From: an uncultured Candidatus Thioglobus sp.
Lineage (GTDB): Bacteria; Pseudomonadota; Gammaproteobacteria; PS1; Pseudothioglobaceae
Direction of reading: 5' to 3'
Length of the DNA stretch: 57,078 nucleotides
Assembly: GCA_900180385.1 (NCBI GenBank)
Contig: FXLX01000009.1
Span: forward strand, 1-57,078
Positions within the stretch are counted from its first letter, which is position 1; the number at the start of each line of letters is the position of its first letter. Under the pieces are notes generated by a model. It worked only from the letters and a program-made list of their open reading frames with translations. It was not told the origin of the DNA and ran no database searches. This document shows, in pieces, positions 44,279 to 55,845 of this stretch. The position numbers and the translations under genes were made by a program.

Positions 44279-45142
44279 TTATACTGCTGACGCGCCACTT
44301 ACAATCTCAGAAATTTCCTGAGTAATTGCTGCCTGTCTTGCTTTGTTGTAAACCATCTCTAACTCATCTACCATGTCACCAGCATTATCTGTTGCACTCT
44401 TCATGGCAACCATTCTAGATGATTGCTCACAAGCAATGTTTTCAACTAAACCTTGATAAACAAGTGCTTCAATATATCTAACTAACAATGCGCTTAATGC
44501 TTCTTCAGCGTCTGGCTCATAAATATAATCCCAACGATGATCCACACCTTCAGCATCAGATGCAACCATTGGAATCAACTGCACCGTTGTTGGCACTTGG
44601 GTCATGGTGTTGGCAAATCTATTGTAGGCGACTGACAATTGCTGAAATTCATCTTTGTCATAAGCATCTAACATTACTTTAACTGTACCCAACAGGTCAT
44701 CAAAATGTGGCGCATCACCCAAATCTGTTAAGACAGACTTAATGGTTAAGCCAGAATTTTTGAAAAAAGCGGTAGCTTTTTTTCCAATCGTACAAATGTC
44801 AACTTCAATGCCTTTAGCTTGATAGCCTGCAACTTGCTTTAAAATACTTCTAAACAAGTTAGTATTTAGACCGCCACACAAACCTCGATCACTCGAGATG
44901 ATAATAATACCAACACGCTTAAGCTCACCAACCTCTTTCATATAAGGATGCTCGAACTCAGGATGTGCGTTTGCTAAATGACCAATCACCTTGGTGATTT
45001 TTTCAGAATAAGGGCGTGATGCCTCCATTCTATTTTGGGCCTTTTTCATTTTAGACGCAGCCACCATTTCCATGGCCGAAGTGATCTTCTGAGTATTTTT
45101 AATACTCGCGATCTGCGTCCTAATTTCCTTTCCAGCTGCCAT
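44279..45142 (-). CDS. atpG: F-ATPase gamma subunit
   Basis: 287 residues. [32 protein letters not shown] is the conserved N-terminal shaft helix. [16 protein letters not shown] marks the Rossmann-like domain. The C-terminal helix ends [19 protein letters not shown]. It forms the rotor shaft. It is followed by a 37-base gap before atpD. Confidence 0.98.
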   Translation of the reverse strand: MAAGKEIRTQIASIKNTQKITSAMEMVAASKMKKAQNRMEASRPYSEKITKVIGHLANAHPEFEHPYMKEVGELKRVGIIIISSDRGLCGGLNTNLFRSILKQVAGYQAKGIEVDICTIGKKATAFFKNSGLTIKSVLTDLGDAPHFDDLLGTVKVMLDAYDKDEFQQLSVAYNRFANTMTQVPTTVQLIPMVASDAEGVDHRWDYIYEPDAEEALSALLVRYIEALVYQGLVENIACEQSSRMVAMKSATDNAGDMVDELEMVYNKARQAAITQEISEIVSGASAV

Positions 45143-45151
45143 ATTATTTAA

Positions 45152-46693
45152 TTACCAAGTGTGGTTTGCCTTGAAATCGTCAATTGCCGCTTGTAACTTG
45201 TTAGCAATATCGTCGTTGTATTCACCGTCTTTGCTAATTTCATCCATTAACGCAGTTTGGTTTGACTTCATGTAGTTTAATAAAGCTTCTTCAAAATCAA
45301 CAACTTTATTTGCATCAATATCATCTAGCGAGCCAGAGTTAGCAGCAAATAATGAGGTTGCAAGCTCGGCCACTGATAGCGGAGAGTATTGCTTTTGCTT
45401 CATCAATTCTGTTACACGCTGACCACGATCAATTTGTGCTTTTGTTTCAGCATCAAGATCTGACGCAAACTGAGCGAATGCTTGTAATTCACGGTACTGG
45501 GCTAAGTCTAAACGAATACCGCCACCTAATTTCTTAATGATATTTGTTTGCGCTGCACCACCAACACGAGATACTGACAAACCAGCGTTAATCGCTGGTC
45601 TTACACCAGCGTTAAACAAGTCAGTTTCTAAGAAGATCTGACCATCAGTAATTGAAATTACGTTTGTTGGTACGAATGCTGATACGTCGCCACCTTGAGT
45701 CTCAATAATTGGTAATGCTGTTAATGAGCCAGTCCTACCTTTTACTTCGCCGTTAGTCATCTTCTCAACGTACTCAGCGTTTACACGCGATGCACGCTCT
45801 AATAAACGAGAGTGTAAGTAGAATACGTCGCCTGGGTAAGCTTCACGTCCCGGTGGACGCTTAAGCAATAATGATACTTCACGGTAAGCCCATGCTTGTT
45901 TAGTTAAATCATCATAAACAATCAATGCATCTTCACCACGATCACGGAAGTATTCAGCCATTGAACAACCTGCATATGGTGCGATGTATTGTAGTGCTGG
46001 AGATGACGCTGCACCTGCATTAACGATGATTGTATTCTCTAAAGCACCGTGCTCTTCTAATTTACGAACCACTGCTGCCACTGATGAGTCTTTTTGACCA
46101 ATCGCAACATAAACACAACGAATACCCGTGTCTTTTTGATTGATAATTGCATCAATCGCAACGGCTGTTTTACCTGTTTGACGATCGCCAATAATAAGTT
46201 CACGCTGACCACGGCCAACTGGAACCATTGCATCAATTGCTTTAACACCTGTCTGAATCGGCTGGTCAACTGACTTACGCTCAATTACACCTGGTGCCAT
46301 GATTTCTAAGGGAAGCGAGGCTGTTGTTGCAATTGCACCTTTGCCGTCAATTGGCTGGCCTAATGGATTCACAACACGTCCTAACATTGCTTTACCAACT
46401 GGTACTTCTACCAATCTGTTAGTACACTTAACAATATCGCCTTCTGAAAGGTGAAGGTAATCACCTAATACAACCGCACCAACTGAATCTTGCTCAAGGT
46501 TAAGTGCCATTCCAAAAGTGTTACCCGGGAATTCAAGCATTTCACCAAATTGAACGTCAGCTAAACCGTGGATTTTAACAATACCGTCACTAACACTTAC
46601 GATTCTGCCTTCTGTGCGAGCTTCTGAACCAAAGTCAAAACCTTCTATTTGTTTTTTAATTAAATCACTAATTTCGCTGGCGTTTAATTGCAT
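45152..46693 (-). CDS. atpA: F-ATPase alpha subunit
   Basis: 513 residues, standard length. P-loop [18 protein letters not shown] is at about 170. [42 protein letters not shown] and the arginine-finger segment [36 protein letters not shown] are all present. It provides the non-catalytic sites and arginine finger. Confidence 0.99.
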   Translation of the reverse strand: MQLNASEISDLIKKQIEGFDFGSEARTEGRIVSVSDGIVKIHGLADVQFGEMLEFPGNTFGMALNLEQDSVGAVVLGDYLHLSEGDIVKCTNRLVEVPVGKAMLGRVVNPLGQPIDGKGAIATTASLPLEIMAPGVIERKSVDQPIQTGVKAIDAMVPVGRGQRELIIGDRQTGKTAVAIDAIINQKDTGIRCVYVAIGQKDSSVAAVVRKLEEHGALENTIIVNAGAASSPALQYIAPYAGCSMAEYFRDRGEDALIVYDDLTKQAWAYREVSLLLKRPPGREAYPGDVFYLHSRLLERASRVNAEYVEKMTNGEVKGRTGSLTALPIIETQGGDVSAFVPTNVISITDGQIFLETDLFNAGVRPAINAGLSVSRVGGAAQTNIIKKLGGGIRLDLAQYRELQAFAQFASDLDAETKAQIDRGQRVTELMKQKQYSPLSVAELATSLFAANSGSLDDIDANKVVDFEEALLNYMKSNQTALMDEISKDGEYNDDIANKLQAAIDDFKANHTW

Positions 46694-46720
46694 AACTCTT
46701 CCTTTTATATAAATTTATAA

Positions 46721-47269
46721 TTAATGTGTTGTTAGACGTAAGTTAAGCTCATCTGTGCGAGCTTTGATTGATAAATCAATCACTTTGTCCCCTAGTTTTA
46801 TAATCAGACCGCCAACCAGCGACTCATCAATAGTTGTTTCAATACTTACACTAGCGTTGTACTTCTCACTAAGATCCTTGACAATATTTTTCTCTTCAGT
46901 AGCAGTCAGCTTATAGGCGCTAATCACGCTAAACGCTTTTGCATCGTCAAACGAATTTGATCGATCTTCGAACAAAGACAAGATACTTGGTAATGCTGCA
47001 GCTCGATCATTCGCTAAAATTAATGATAAAAATTCATTTTCTTTGGTGTTTAATTTACGATTAATAACACTGGCAACAAGACTCTGAATAGCGCTACTTT
47101 TATCTTGCTTTGAAACACTTGGTGAATCTAGGTAAACTTGCATTTGATCATCCGCAACTAACACTGCAGATGCTTCTAATACAGTCTTCCAATCATCATG
47201 AGACTTATCCTGCTGAGCAATTGAAAAAACTGCATTTGCGTAAGGTTTGGCGATTGTAACTAATTCCAT
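46721..47269 (-). CDS. atpH: F-ATPase delta subunit
   Basis: 182 residues. VTIAKPYANAVFSIAQQDKSHDDW is the conserved start of the helical bundle, and ETTIDESLVGGLIIKLGDKVIDLSIKARTDELNLRL is the C-terminal signature. It is the stator connector between subunits b and alpha. Confidence 0.97.
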   Translation of the reverse strand: MELVTIAKPYANAVFSIAQQDKSHDDWKTVLEASAVLVADDQMQVYLDSPSVSKQDKSSAIQSLVASVINRKLNTKENEFLSLILANDRAAALPSILSLFEDRSNSFDDAKAFSVISAYKLTATEEKNIVKDLSEKYNASVSIETTIDESLVGGLIIKLGDKVIDLSIKARTDELNLRLTTH

Positions 47270-47278
47270 AATCGTTTA

Positions 47279-47749
47279 CTATAGCGTTTGAGACAGTTTA
47301 GATAACATGTCTTTGTGCGTCTTGCTATCTACTTCTTTAGACAACACTGCATTAACACCTTGCATAACTAATGCCGATACTTGCTCTTGTAGTTCATTAC
47401 GGACACGAGCGGTATCTTGCTCAAGCTCTGCGCTAGCAGCTGACTTAACTTTGTCAGCAGTTTGAATCGCAACATCCTTAGCTTCTTCAACCATATTAGA
47501 TGCTTGCTTAGACGCGTTAGCGATAATCTCTGCCGCCTGATCTTTAGACTGGCTGATTAACTCTTGCGCTGCTTGCTCAGCTTCTGCTTGCTCAGATAAA
47601 CCACGTTCCGCTGCAAGTAAACCAGCTTCGATACGCTTTTGACGCTCTTCCATGGCTGCAATTAGCGGCGGCCAAACATATTGTTTGACCATATAGATAA
47701 AAATGAAAAATGCAATTGATTGACCAATTAATGTAGCATTTATATTCAT
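47279..47749 (-). CDS. atpF: F-ATPase b subunit
   Basis: 156 residues. INATLIGQSIAFFIFIYMVKQYVWPPL is the single membrane helix with the conserved cytosolic boundary. A long alanine/glutamate-rich amphipathic helix (about 30-125) forms the dimeric stalk, and KDMLSKLSQTL closes it. Stator function. Confidence 0.97.
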   Translation of the reverse strand: MNINATLIGQSIAFFIFIYMVKQYVWPPLIAAMEERQKRIEAGLLAAERGLSEQAEAEQAAQELISQSKDQAAEIIANASKQASNMVEEAKDVAIQTADKVKSAASAELEQDTARVRNELQEQVSALVMQGVNAVLSKEVDSKTHKDMLSKLSQTL

Positions 47750-47791
47750 GAGGGCTTACCTTTACTTAAGAATTAAAAAACGTCAAATAGC

Positions 47792-48046
<255 letters not shown>

Positions 48047-48065
48047 TTAAATAAAAAATTAAAAA

Positions 48066-49173
<1,108 letters not shown>

Positions 49174-49183
49174 AGATCGCAAC

Positions 49184-49189
49184 ATTATA
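49184..49189 (-). promoter_or_regulatory. Possible -10 element of the atp operon
   Basis: TATAAT on the minus strand lies 11-16 bases before the ATG at 49173. The -35 region (TAAAAA or TTAAAA at 17-18 bases) is poor. If used, the atpI leader would be only a few bases long. The true promoter may be elsewhere in the 150-bp gap. Confidence 0.35.
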
Positions 49190-49272
49190 TACTATCAATT
49201 ATTCACTTTTTAATAAAAAACAGTGATCTTTAATTGTTTTTTAATCAACTGCATTATGGTTTTATAATGCTC

Positions 49273-49301
49273 TTGATAGACTTAAAGTTTGACTCAATAA
49301 T
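49273..49301 (+). promoter_or_regulatory. Promoter of the SQR-like pseudogene
   Basis: TTGATA (49273-49278) and AATAAT (49296-49301) are 17 bases apart, each one base from consensus. They lie 39 bases before the ATG, which has a purine-rich leader GAGAGAAG. The promoter looks sound although the gene is broken. Confidence 0.5.
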
Positions 49302-49339
49302 AATCACGTTTTGAACTAATTCTACTGAAGAGAGAAGAT

Positions 49340-50595
<1,256 letters not shown>

Positions 50596-50603
50596 ATTAG
50601 TTA

Positions 50604-50632
50604 AAAAGAGCCGCGAAAGCGGCTTTTTTTTT
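50604..50632 (+). terminator. Terminator after the SQR-like pseudogene
   Basis: Stem AGCCGC/GCGGCT (50609-50614 and 50619-50624) with a GAAA tetraloop is flanked by A5 on the left and a long T run on the right. The symmetrical A/T flanks let it also serve recN on the opposite strand, which ends at 50638. Confidence 0.9.
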
Positions 50633-50637
50633 GGATA

Positions 50638-52305
50638 TTACTTTGCTCTACTGGCAGAAATCATTTCTTCTGCAGCCAATCTGGCTTTATCAGTAATAGT
50701 TGCACCGCCCACAATACGCGCCACCTCTTCCACTCGCTGATCATCTGTAAGCTGGATAACAGTTGTTTGTACGCTATCATCTTGCTGAACCTTACTAACT
50801 TGTAGGTGTTGGTGGCCAAAGGCAGCTACTTGAGCCAAATGCGTGATACAGATAATTTGATAATTCTTTGCTAAATCCTGCAATTTTTTACCCACTACTT
50901 CTGCAACTGCACCACTGATACCCACGTCTACTTCGTCAAAAATCAGGGTTGGTGTATATTCACTATCACTGCCTACTACTGAAATAGCCAACGAAATGCG
51001 TGATAACTCACCGCCAGAAGCTACTTTTTTAAGTAGGCTGAATTCCTGTCCCATATTGGTTTTCACCAAAAATTCTACACTTTCGTTGCCGTTTAAATGT
51101 ACCCCGTTGGGCTTTTCATTAAGCCCCACTTTAAATTCACTGCCTGGCATGCCTAATACTTGCATGGCTTCAGTCACCAGATTTGACAACTCTTGTGATT
51201 TCTTAATTCTAGCCTTGGTTAAGATTTGCGCCTTAAGCTGATAACGATCATTAATCTCTAAAAGCTGGCCGCTCATTTCTTCAATAGAATTTGCTCCACC
51301 GCCAATCTCATCTAATTTTTGTTCAATCTGATCACGTGCTGTTAGCAGGGCTTCAATTTGACAATCATGCTTTCTAGCCAAGCCGTACAATTCAGAAATT
51401 CGCTCTTCCATTTCTGCTGCGCTTTGCTCGTTAGTTGAAAGTTTACTTAAATATTGGGTTAGCTCATAAACCGCCTCTTGGGTTTGCACTTGTGCTGAGC
51501 TAATTAATTCAAAACCCATTTTCAGTTTTTCATCCATCTCCAGCGCTTCAGACAGGCTGGCACTTAAGGACAATAGCTGTGCATTGGCGCCAGATTCAGC
51601 TTCCAACTGCGCCAATACATTGGAAGTTTTTTCAGTAATTGTTTGTGCATTAGCACTAATTTTAAAATCTGCCTCAATACTATCAAGCTCATCTTGATTA
51701 AGCATCGCTTCATTGAGCTCTTTAAGCTGATGAGAGTAAAGCGCCTGTTGCCGCTCAATAAGATCTTGATTATTACTTAATTGATCAATCTTATCAGCCA
51801 GTGCTTTATATTCTTTAACAATCGAATTGAGGGCGCTTTTATCTGTTTCTAGTTGTGCAAACCCATCTAATAGTTGCAATTGCTGATCAGGGCGTAATAA
51901 CAACTGGTGTTCATTCTGACCATGCATGTCAATCAGTAAATCGCCCAGCTCTCGAACAATTGACAATGGCGAGCTACTGCCATTAATAAAGGCTTTAGAG
52001 CGTCCATCACTGGTAATCACGCGGCGCAAAATACACTCACCCTCATCTTCCAGAGAATGCTCTGCTAAAAAACGTTGAACTGCTTGATTTTGATCCACGG
52101 AAAAAGCCGCACTCACATCGGCTTTATCTTTGCCATGACGTACTAAGTTTGAATCAGCACGAACACCGAGTGACAAGCTCAATGCCTGCAAAAGAATAGA
52201 TTTTCCCGCGCCTGTTTCACCCGTAACTGTACTCATACCTGGCTCGAAAGACAGGTCTAGAGTTTCAACAACGGCTAAATTTTTAACAGATAACTGCGAT
52301 AACAT
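50638..52305 (-). CDS. recN: DNA repair protein RecN
   Basis: 555 residues. Walker A GETGAGKSILLQALSLSLG is near residue 30. A long coiled-coil middle contains LIDMHGQNEHQLLL. The C-terminal ATPase half has VASGGELSRISLAIS (signature), TLIFDEVDVGISGAVAEVVG (Walker B) and ICITHLAQVAAFGHQH. RecN is an SMC-like protein for double-strand break repair. Intact and followed upstream by nadK with a 13-base gap, a common order. Confidence 0.97.
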   Translation of the reverse strand: MLSQLSVKNLAVVETLDLSFEPGMSTVTGETGAGKSILLQALSLSLGVRADSNLVRHGKDKADVSAAFSVDQNQAVQRFLAEHSLEDEGECILRRVITSDGRSKAFINGSSSPLSIVRELGDLLIDMHGQNEHQLLLRPDQQLQLLDGFAQLETDKSALNSIVKEYKALADKIDQLSNNQDLIERQQALYSHQLKELNEAMLNQDELDSIEADFKISANAQTITEKTSNVLAQLEAESGANAQLLSLSASLSEALEMDEKLKMGFELISSAQVQTQEAVYELTQYLSKLSTNEQSAAEMEERISELYGLARKHDCQIEALLTARDQIEQKLDEIGGGANSIEEMSGQLLEINDRYQLKAQILTKARIKKSQELSNLVTEAMQVLGMPGSEFKVGLNEKPNGVHLNGNESVEFLVKTNMGQEFSLLKKVASGGELSRISLAISVVGSDSEYTPTLIFDEVDVGISGAVAEVVGKKLQDLAKNYQIICITHLAQVAAFGHQHLQVSKVQQDDSVQTTVIQLTDDQRVEEVARIVGGATITDKARLAAEEMISASRAK

Positions 52306-52318
52306 GATTTATACAGGC

Positions 52319-53140
52319 TTACGAGAGCTTAGATCCCCAGTGTAATTTTGAACGAATAATTTCAAAATAATCATAATCTTTTGGATGAAGCAAATGAATA
52401 AAACTATCATGCTGACGCAAACGAACCTCTTGTCCAGGCGCTACTGGAAAGGACTCTTGGCCATCAATGTGTACGCTCACACCTTTACTAGATTCTTTAA
52501 TATGTACAACAATTTCGCTACCACCCGGCACAAGTAGCGGACGATGACTCATGGTATGTGGGCAAATTGAAACCAAACCAATTGCATTAACACCTGGATG
52601 CATAATAGGTCCGCCGCTAGAAAGTGCGTAAGCAGTAGAGCCTGTAGGCGTGGTAACAATCAAGCCATCAGCGCGCTGATTATTAACAAATTTGTCGTCA
52701 ATGTAAATATCAAATTCAATCATCTTCAGCGCATCTTGACGATTAACCACTGCATCATTAAGCGCCACACTTTGATAAACAACCTGACCATCTTGCTCGA
52801 TTTGGCAAGATAGCAAGCAACGCTCCTCTTTGGTATATTCACCTTCTAATACTTTAGAAACCATGTCAAACATTTGCCCAACAGATACATCAGCCAAAAA
52901 TCCAAGACGCCCAAGATTAATGCCCAAAATTGGAATGTTGTTATCAACAAAAGTACGGGCAGTATTTAAGATAGACCCATCACCGCCCACCACAATAATT
53001 AAATCTGCCTGCTCGGAAATTAACTCCTTTCCCTCAACCACACCAACGCCGCGCCCTTCTAAAAACGCGCGTAGCTCTTCTGCCGTGCCTTTGCTGACAG
53101 AATCATTGGGTTTGCTAATGATGCCAATTGTATTAAACAT
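52319..53140 (-). CDS. nadK: NAD kinase
   Basis: 273 residues from the ATG at 53140. A GTG four codons upstream (53152) also opens the frame. MFNTIGIISKPND begins the Rossmann-like domain. The GGDG motif is in IIVVGGDGSILNTAR, and NLGRLGFLADV, LNDAVVNR and GLIVTTPTGSTAYALSSGGPIMHP are typical. It phosphorylates NAD to NADP. grpE is divergent 80 bases away. Confidence 0.96.
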   Translation of the reverse strand: MFNTIGIISKPNDSVSKGTAEELRAFLEGRGVGVVEGKELISEQADLIIVVGGDGSILNTARTFVDNNIPILGINLGRLGFLADVSVGQMFDMVSKVLEGEYTKEERCLLSCQIEQDGQVVYQSVALNDAVVNRQDALKMIEFDIYIDDKFVNNQRADGLIVTTPTGSTAYALSSGGPIMHPGVNAIGLVSICPHTMSHRPLLVPGGSEIVVHIKESSKGVSVHIDGQESFPVAPGQEVRLRQHDSFIHLLHPKDYDYFEIIRSKLHWGSKLS

Positions 53141-53158
53141 TTTCTTAATCACTCAAGG

Positions 53159-53188
53159 TTGAATTCTTTAAAATAACCACTATATAAC
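53159..53188 (+). promoter_or_regulatory. Promoter of grpE
   Basis: TTGAAT at 53159-53164 is followed after 16 bases by TATATA (53181-53186), or after 18 by TATAAC. GTTGAAT-N12-CCACTAT in the same stretch partly resembles a sigma-32 promoter, as expected for a heat-shock gene. Which factor acts cannot be told. Confidence 0.5.
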
Positions 53189-53220
53189 TGGCTACAAATA
53201 TACATTAATTGGACAACAAG

Positions 53221-53766
53221 ATGACAAAAAAACAAGAGCAAGAAGAGAACGTTGAAAAAGTTGAAGACGAAAACATTGCAACCACTGAGCAAGAAACGCC
53301 AGAAGATGATTTAGAAACCCAGCTAGAAGCAGCCCAACAATCTGCTAAAGACAACTGGGACAAGCTATTACGCGCGCAAGCGGAAATGGAAAACCTAAGA
53401 CGTCGAAATGCTAGAGACCTTGAAAATGCGCACAAATTTGCACTAGACGGCTTTGTAAAAGCACTACTTGAAGTTAAAGATTCATTAACAATGGGCTTAA
53501 AAACGGCTAAAGACGAGAACGCTTCAGTTGAAAGCATTACCGAAGGCTTGGAAATGACAGACAAAGTGTTTTTATCAACCATGGAAAAATTTGGTGTTGA
53601 GCTTTTAAATCCTACTGGCGAAAAATTCAATCCAGAATTTCACGAAGCAGTCACTATGATTCCAATGCCAGACAAAGAATCTAATTCAGTACTTGAAGTG
53701 GTGCAACATGGCTTTACTTTGAACGGCCGCTTGGTTCGCCCGGCGATGGTGATTGTGGTTCAGTAG
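53221..53766 (+). CDS. grpE: Nucleotide exchange factor GrpE
   Basis: 181 residues from the ATG at 53221; a TTG at 53209 would add four. A disordered acidic N-terminus (about 1-45) and a long coiled coil ([51 protein letters not shown]) precede the beta domain with [18 protein letters not shown] and [20 protein letters not shown]. It releases ADP from DnaK. dnaK is not the next gene; a toxin-antitoxin pair follows. Confidence 0.97.
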   Translation: MTKKQEQEENVEKVEDENIATTEQETPEDDLETQLEAAQQSAKDNWDKLLRAQAEMENLRRRNARDLENAHKFALDGFVKALLEVKDSLTMGLKTAKDENASVESITEGLEMTDKVFLSTMEKFGVELLNPTGEKFNPEFHEAVTMIPMPDKESNSVLEVVQHGFTLNGRLVRPAMVIVVQ

Positions 53767-53795
53767 TTTTTCAAAAACATTCATTTATATCAATT

Positions 53796-53815
53796 TACCA
53801 CAATTGTAGTATAAT
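53796..53815 (+). promoter_or_regulatory. Operator and -10 of the first ParD-like/RelE module
   Basis: TACCACAATTGTAGTA (53796-53811) is a palindrome with one mismatched pair. It overlaps the TATAAT at 53810-53815. The antitoxin ATG follows 29 bases later. This suggests autorepression by the antitoxin or complex. Confidence 0.6.
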
Positions 53816-53844
53816 GCCTGTAATTATAAAATAGGGGTTAAAAA

Positions 53845-54054
53845 ATGAGTGTATCTATTAGAGTGAATGACGAGCTTTACAACCTAGCAAAGACTCAAGC
53901 CAAAGCAGAATTTAGAACCATTCCAAGCCAGATTGAATATTGGGCAAGAGTTGGTCGTGCAGCAATGGACAACCCTGATTTGCCAATTGAGATGGTTGAA
54001 CAACTATTAATTGCGATAAATGAAGAAAGCGAGCCTTTTGAATTTTCAAGTTAA
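53845..54054 (+). CDS. ParD-like antitoxin (first module)
   Basis: 69 residues. SVSIRVNDELYNLAKTQAKAEFRTIPSQIEYWARVGRAAMDNPDLPIEMVEQLL fits the ParD-like antitoxin family: an N-terminal ribbon-helix-helix strand (SVSIRVND) followed by a conserved IEYWARVGRAAMDNPDLP block. The C-terminal part binds toxin. The stop overlaps the toxin start by one base (TAATG). A paralogue lies at 55846-56064. Confidence 0.88.
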   Translation: MSVSIRVNDELYNLAKTQAKAEFRTIPSQIEYWARVGRAAMDNPDLPIEMVEQLLIAINEESEPFEFSS

Positions 54055-54320
54055 TGGAAATTAAACAAAGGCCTTCATTCAAAAAAGTCTATAAAAAACT
54101 ACATAAAAATCAATTAGAAAAAGTGGACGATGCCATTCGTTCAATTGCCGAAGATCCGCTATTGGGCAAAGAAAAACGTGGCGACCTAACAAGCGTATTT
54201 GTATATAAATTTGATTGCATCAATCAGCAATTTTTACTTGCATATCAATGGAGTGAAGAATATAGATTGCTATTATTGGTTGGCGTACATGAGAATTTTT
54301 ACAAGAAACTCAAACACTAG
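54054..54320 (+). CDS. RelE/ParE-superfamily toxin (first module), intact
   Basis: 88 residues. RPSFKKVYKKLHKNQLEKVDDAIRSIAEDPLLGKEKRGDLTSVFVYKFDCINQQFLLAYQW fits the compact RelE fold, with basic residues (GKEKRGDL) and a C-terminal VGVHENFYKKLK. The protein should be a ribosome-dependent mRNA cleaver or gyrase-type toxin; the branch cannot be told. It is unbroken, in contrast to its paralogue downstream. Its stop lies at 54318-54320 and a mixed tail of non-coding DNA follows. Confidence 0.85.
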   Translation: MEIKQRPSFKKVYKKLHKNQLEKVDDAIRSIAEDPLLGKEKRGDLTSVFVYKFDCINQQFLLAYQWSEEYRLLLLVGVHENFYKKLKH

Positions 54321-54502
54321 GCCATATTTGACTCTGGCTGTATTTTAGTATTTTTTTTTAAATTCTTCCATGAAAATTTAACAATTTTCTAGGTGAGAAC
54401 TTGGTGATTTTTCTGCTTGTCCAGAAAAACCACCGAAAAAGAAGACACCCCTAAAAAATTACCAATTCACACCAAATCTCATTCGTTGTATTTTCTAAAG
54501 GG

Positions 54503-54530
54503 CAATAAAAAGCCCGATTTATGTCGGGCT
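54503..54530 (-). terminator. Terminator of the lipoprotein pair
   Basis: Stem AGCCCGA/TCGGGCT (54511-54517 and 54524-54530) with a six-base loop. On the minus strand it is followed by TTTTTATTGCC. It lies 38 bases after the stop of the 163-residue lipoprotein. Confidence 0.85.
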
Positions 54531-54567
54531 TGATAAAACAAAGGATAACATTCTAGTTTATTTTAAA

Positions 54568-55059
54568 TTATCTTATTCCAGTTCTAACAAATATTGCTTT
54601 TTTAATCTTTTCAAAGACGCCTTGATAAAATGCTGGATCCTCAACAGGGACAGAGTTTCCACCTTGCATACCATATTCACTCGATGTCTCCTGGTTGTTA
54701 ACAAAATTAAGTCTGACCGAAACTACTCCAGAAGGCATATTCTCAATAAATGCTGTGGCTTTTAAATAATCTATTGTCTGGCCAACAAAAATAGCAAATC
54801 CTTCTGTCTTATGGCTAGCCGCTGTAATAAATCCAGTTTCCTTATCTGCTGTTTGAATCACATACCCTCTATCTTGAAATACAGACATGGTTGAAGCAAA
54901 TGCAGTATTGTAGGTTGTTTCAAATTCTTGTTTTTGTATTGACTGCAACTCAAGGCCTGACTTTGATGCCTTGTAATTCTCTTGTTTTCCACAACCTGTT
55001 AAGCTGGCCACACCCAAAACAACCGTTATGGTTATTAGTATTTTTTTCATATTAAACAT
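54568..55059 (-). CDS. Predicted lipoprotein of unknown function
   Basis: 163 residues. MKKILITITVVLGVASLTGCGK is a lipoprotein signal with lipobox LTGC; Met4 (55050) is an alternative start and is closer to that consensus. The mature part is a mixed alpha/beta domain (QEFETTYNTAFASTMSVFQDRGYVIQTADKETGFITAAS, then AFIENMPSGVVSVRLNFVNN) that resembles small outer-membrane-anchored domains, but I do not know a name. The C-terminus has GVFEKIKKAIFVRTG. It follows the BamE-like lipoprotein by 15 bases, and both probably depend on the promoter controlled by the divergent XRE protein. Confidence 0.7.
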   Translation of the reverse strand: MFNMKKILITITVVLGVASLTGCGKQENYKASKSGLELQSIQKQEFETTYNTAFASTMSVFQDRGYVIQTADKETGFITAASHKTEGFAIFVGQTIDYLKATAFIENMPSGVVSVRLNFVNNQETSSEYGMQGGNSVPVEDPAFYQGVFEKIKKAIFVRTGIR

Positions 55060-55074
55060 ATTTTTTTCCTTATT

Positions 55075-55473
55075 TTAAAAACTTGATTGCCTGTAAGAAA
55101 AGTCTCTAACTTTTTTGTCTTTATCGAATTTAATAATGACTACTAGTGTCTTTTGATTTGTAGATATTGCTCCAGCTGGAGATGTATACCAGAAAGAACT
55201 GTTACTTGCAGATTGTGTAAGCGTTGTTCTTATCTTGTCATATATCCAAACCTCTCTTCTTTCTGAGTCGGATGAAACTATATTTGGAGATCCTAAGATA
55301 GTAGCGACATCTGCACCGGACATCCCAACTTTAACCTCACGTTGAACATTGCCAACTGTAACCCTATCATTAGAATTATCTTCAACTTCTGCTCTATGTT
55401 CTGCTGCTGTTTTACAACCTGCTAGCTGTGTAACTAACAACAATACAGCGGACATTATTAATATTTTTTTCAT
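55075..55473 (-). CDS. Lipoprotein with BamE/SmpA-like domain
   Basis: 132 residues from the ATG at 55473, preceded by AGGAG; an in-frame ATG at 55512 lies in the operator region. The signal MKKILIMSAVLLLVTQLAGCK has lipobox LAGC. The mature region NVQREVKVGMSGADVATILGSPNIVSSDSERREVWIYDK has the BamE/SmpA pattern (a short helix after KVGMS, a GSPN turn and an EVWIYDK strand). Role unknown; BamE relatives attach to outer-membrane assembly machines or stand alone. It is the first gene of a two-lipoprotein unit divergent from an XRE gene. Confidence 0.7.
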   Translation of the reverse strand: MKKILIMSAVLLLVTQLAGCKTAAEHRAEVEDNSNDRVTVGNVQREVKVGMSGADVATILGSPNIVSSDSERREVWIYDKIRTTLTQSASNSSFWYTSPAGAISTNQKTLVVIIKFDKDKKVRDFSYRQSSF

Positions 55474-55486
55474 GTTAACTCCTTTT

Positions 55487-55530
55487 GTCGAGAATTTAGA
55501 GACAGTATACATCGTCTCGATAATCGAGAC
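55487..55530. promoter_or_regulatory. Divergent operator of XRE regulator and lipoproteins
   Basis: GTCTCGATAATCGAGAC (55514-55530) is palindromic except for its central base. A weaker copy, GTCGAGAATTTAGAGAC (55487-55503, about 11 of 17 positions), lies nearer the lipoprotein start. The perfect site ends 3 bases before the regulator ATG, so it covers its own start region. This fits one regulator controlling both directions. Confidence 0.65.
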
Positions 55531-55533
55531 AAG

Positions 55534-55770
55534 ATGAAAAATGCAATTTATAGTTCAAACGGAAAGATTCTTTGTGAATGGCTAAAAGAACAAAGAATTA
55601 ACTCTGACTTAACTATGCGTGATTTAGGCGAAAAACTAAACCTACACCATTCCATTGTTGGAAGAATCGAGCTGGGTGAAAGACGGCTTGATGTGATTGA
55701 GTGGATTCAATATTGTGAAGCACTAAATGCCGACCCATTTGAATGCCTTGAAACCCTTATCAAAAAATAA
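55534..55770 (+). CDS. XRE-family HTH regulator
   Basis: 78 residues. The HTH runs LCEWLKEQRINSDLTMRDLGEKLNLHHSIVGRIELGERRLDVIEWIQYCEALNADP, with a textbook recognition helix at HHSIVGRIELGERRL. No effector domain. The 17-bp palindrome just upstream, the divergent lipoproteins and the lack of a toxin partner suggest a dedicated regulator of those genes and of itself. Confidence 0.85.
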   Translation: MKNAIYSSNGKILCEWLKEQRINSDLTMRDLGEKLNLHHSIVGRIELGERRLDVIEWIQYCEALNADPFECLETLIKK

Positions 55771-55788
55771 CAAAATTCTAATTCTTAG

Positions 55789-55817
55789 TTGCATAATGCA
55801 ACATTATGCAATATAAT
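55789..55817 (+). promoter_or_regulatory. Operator-promoter of the second ParD-like/RelE module
   Basis: TTGCATAATG-CAA-CATTATGCAA (55789-55811) is a perfect 10-bp inverted repeat with a 3-base centre. It spans the -35 (TTGCAT, weak) and ends just before TATAAT at 55812-55817, with 17 bases between hexamers. Binding would block the promoter. AGGT at about 10 bases before the ATG is the likely ribosome-binding site. Confidence 0.75.
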
Positions 55818-55845
55818 GTACTCAAACTAATAAATAGGTACAACA

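Noticed and set aside
52319..53152. GTG start of NAD kinase at 53152
   Set aside because: The ATG at 53140 gives the conserved MFNTIGIISKP start, so it is preferred though the longer form cannot be excluded.
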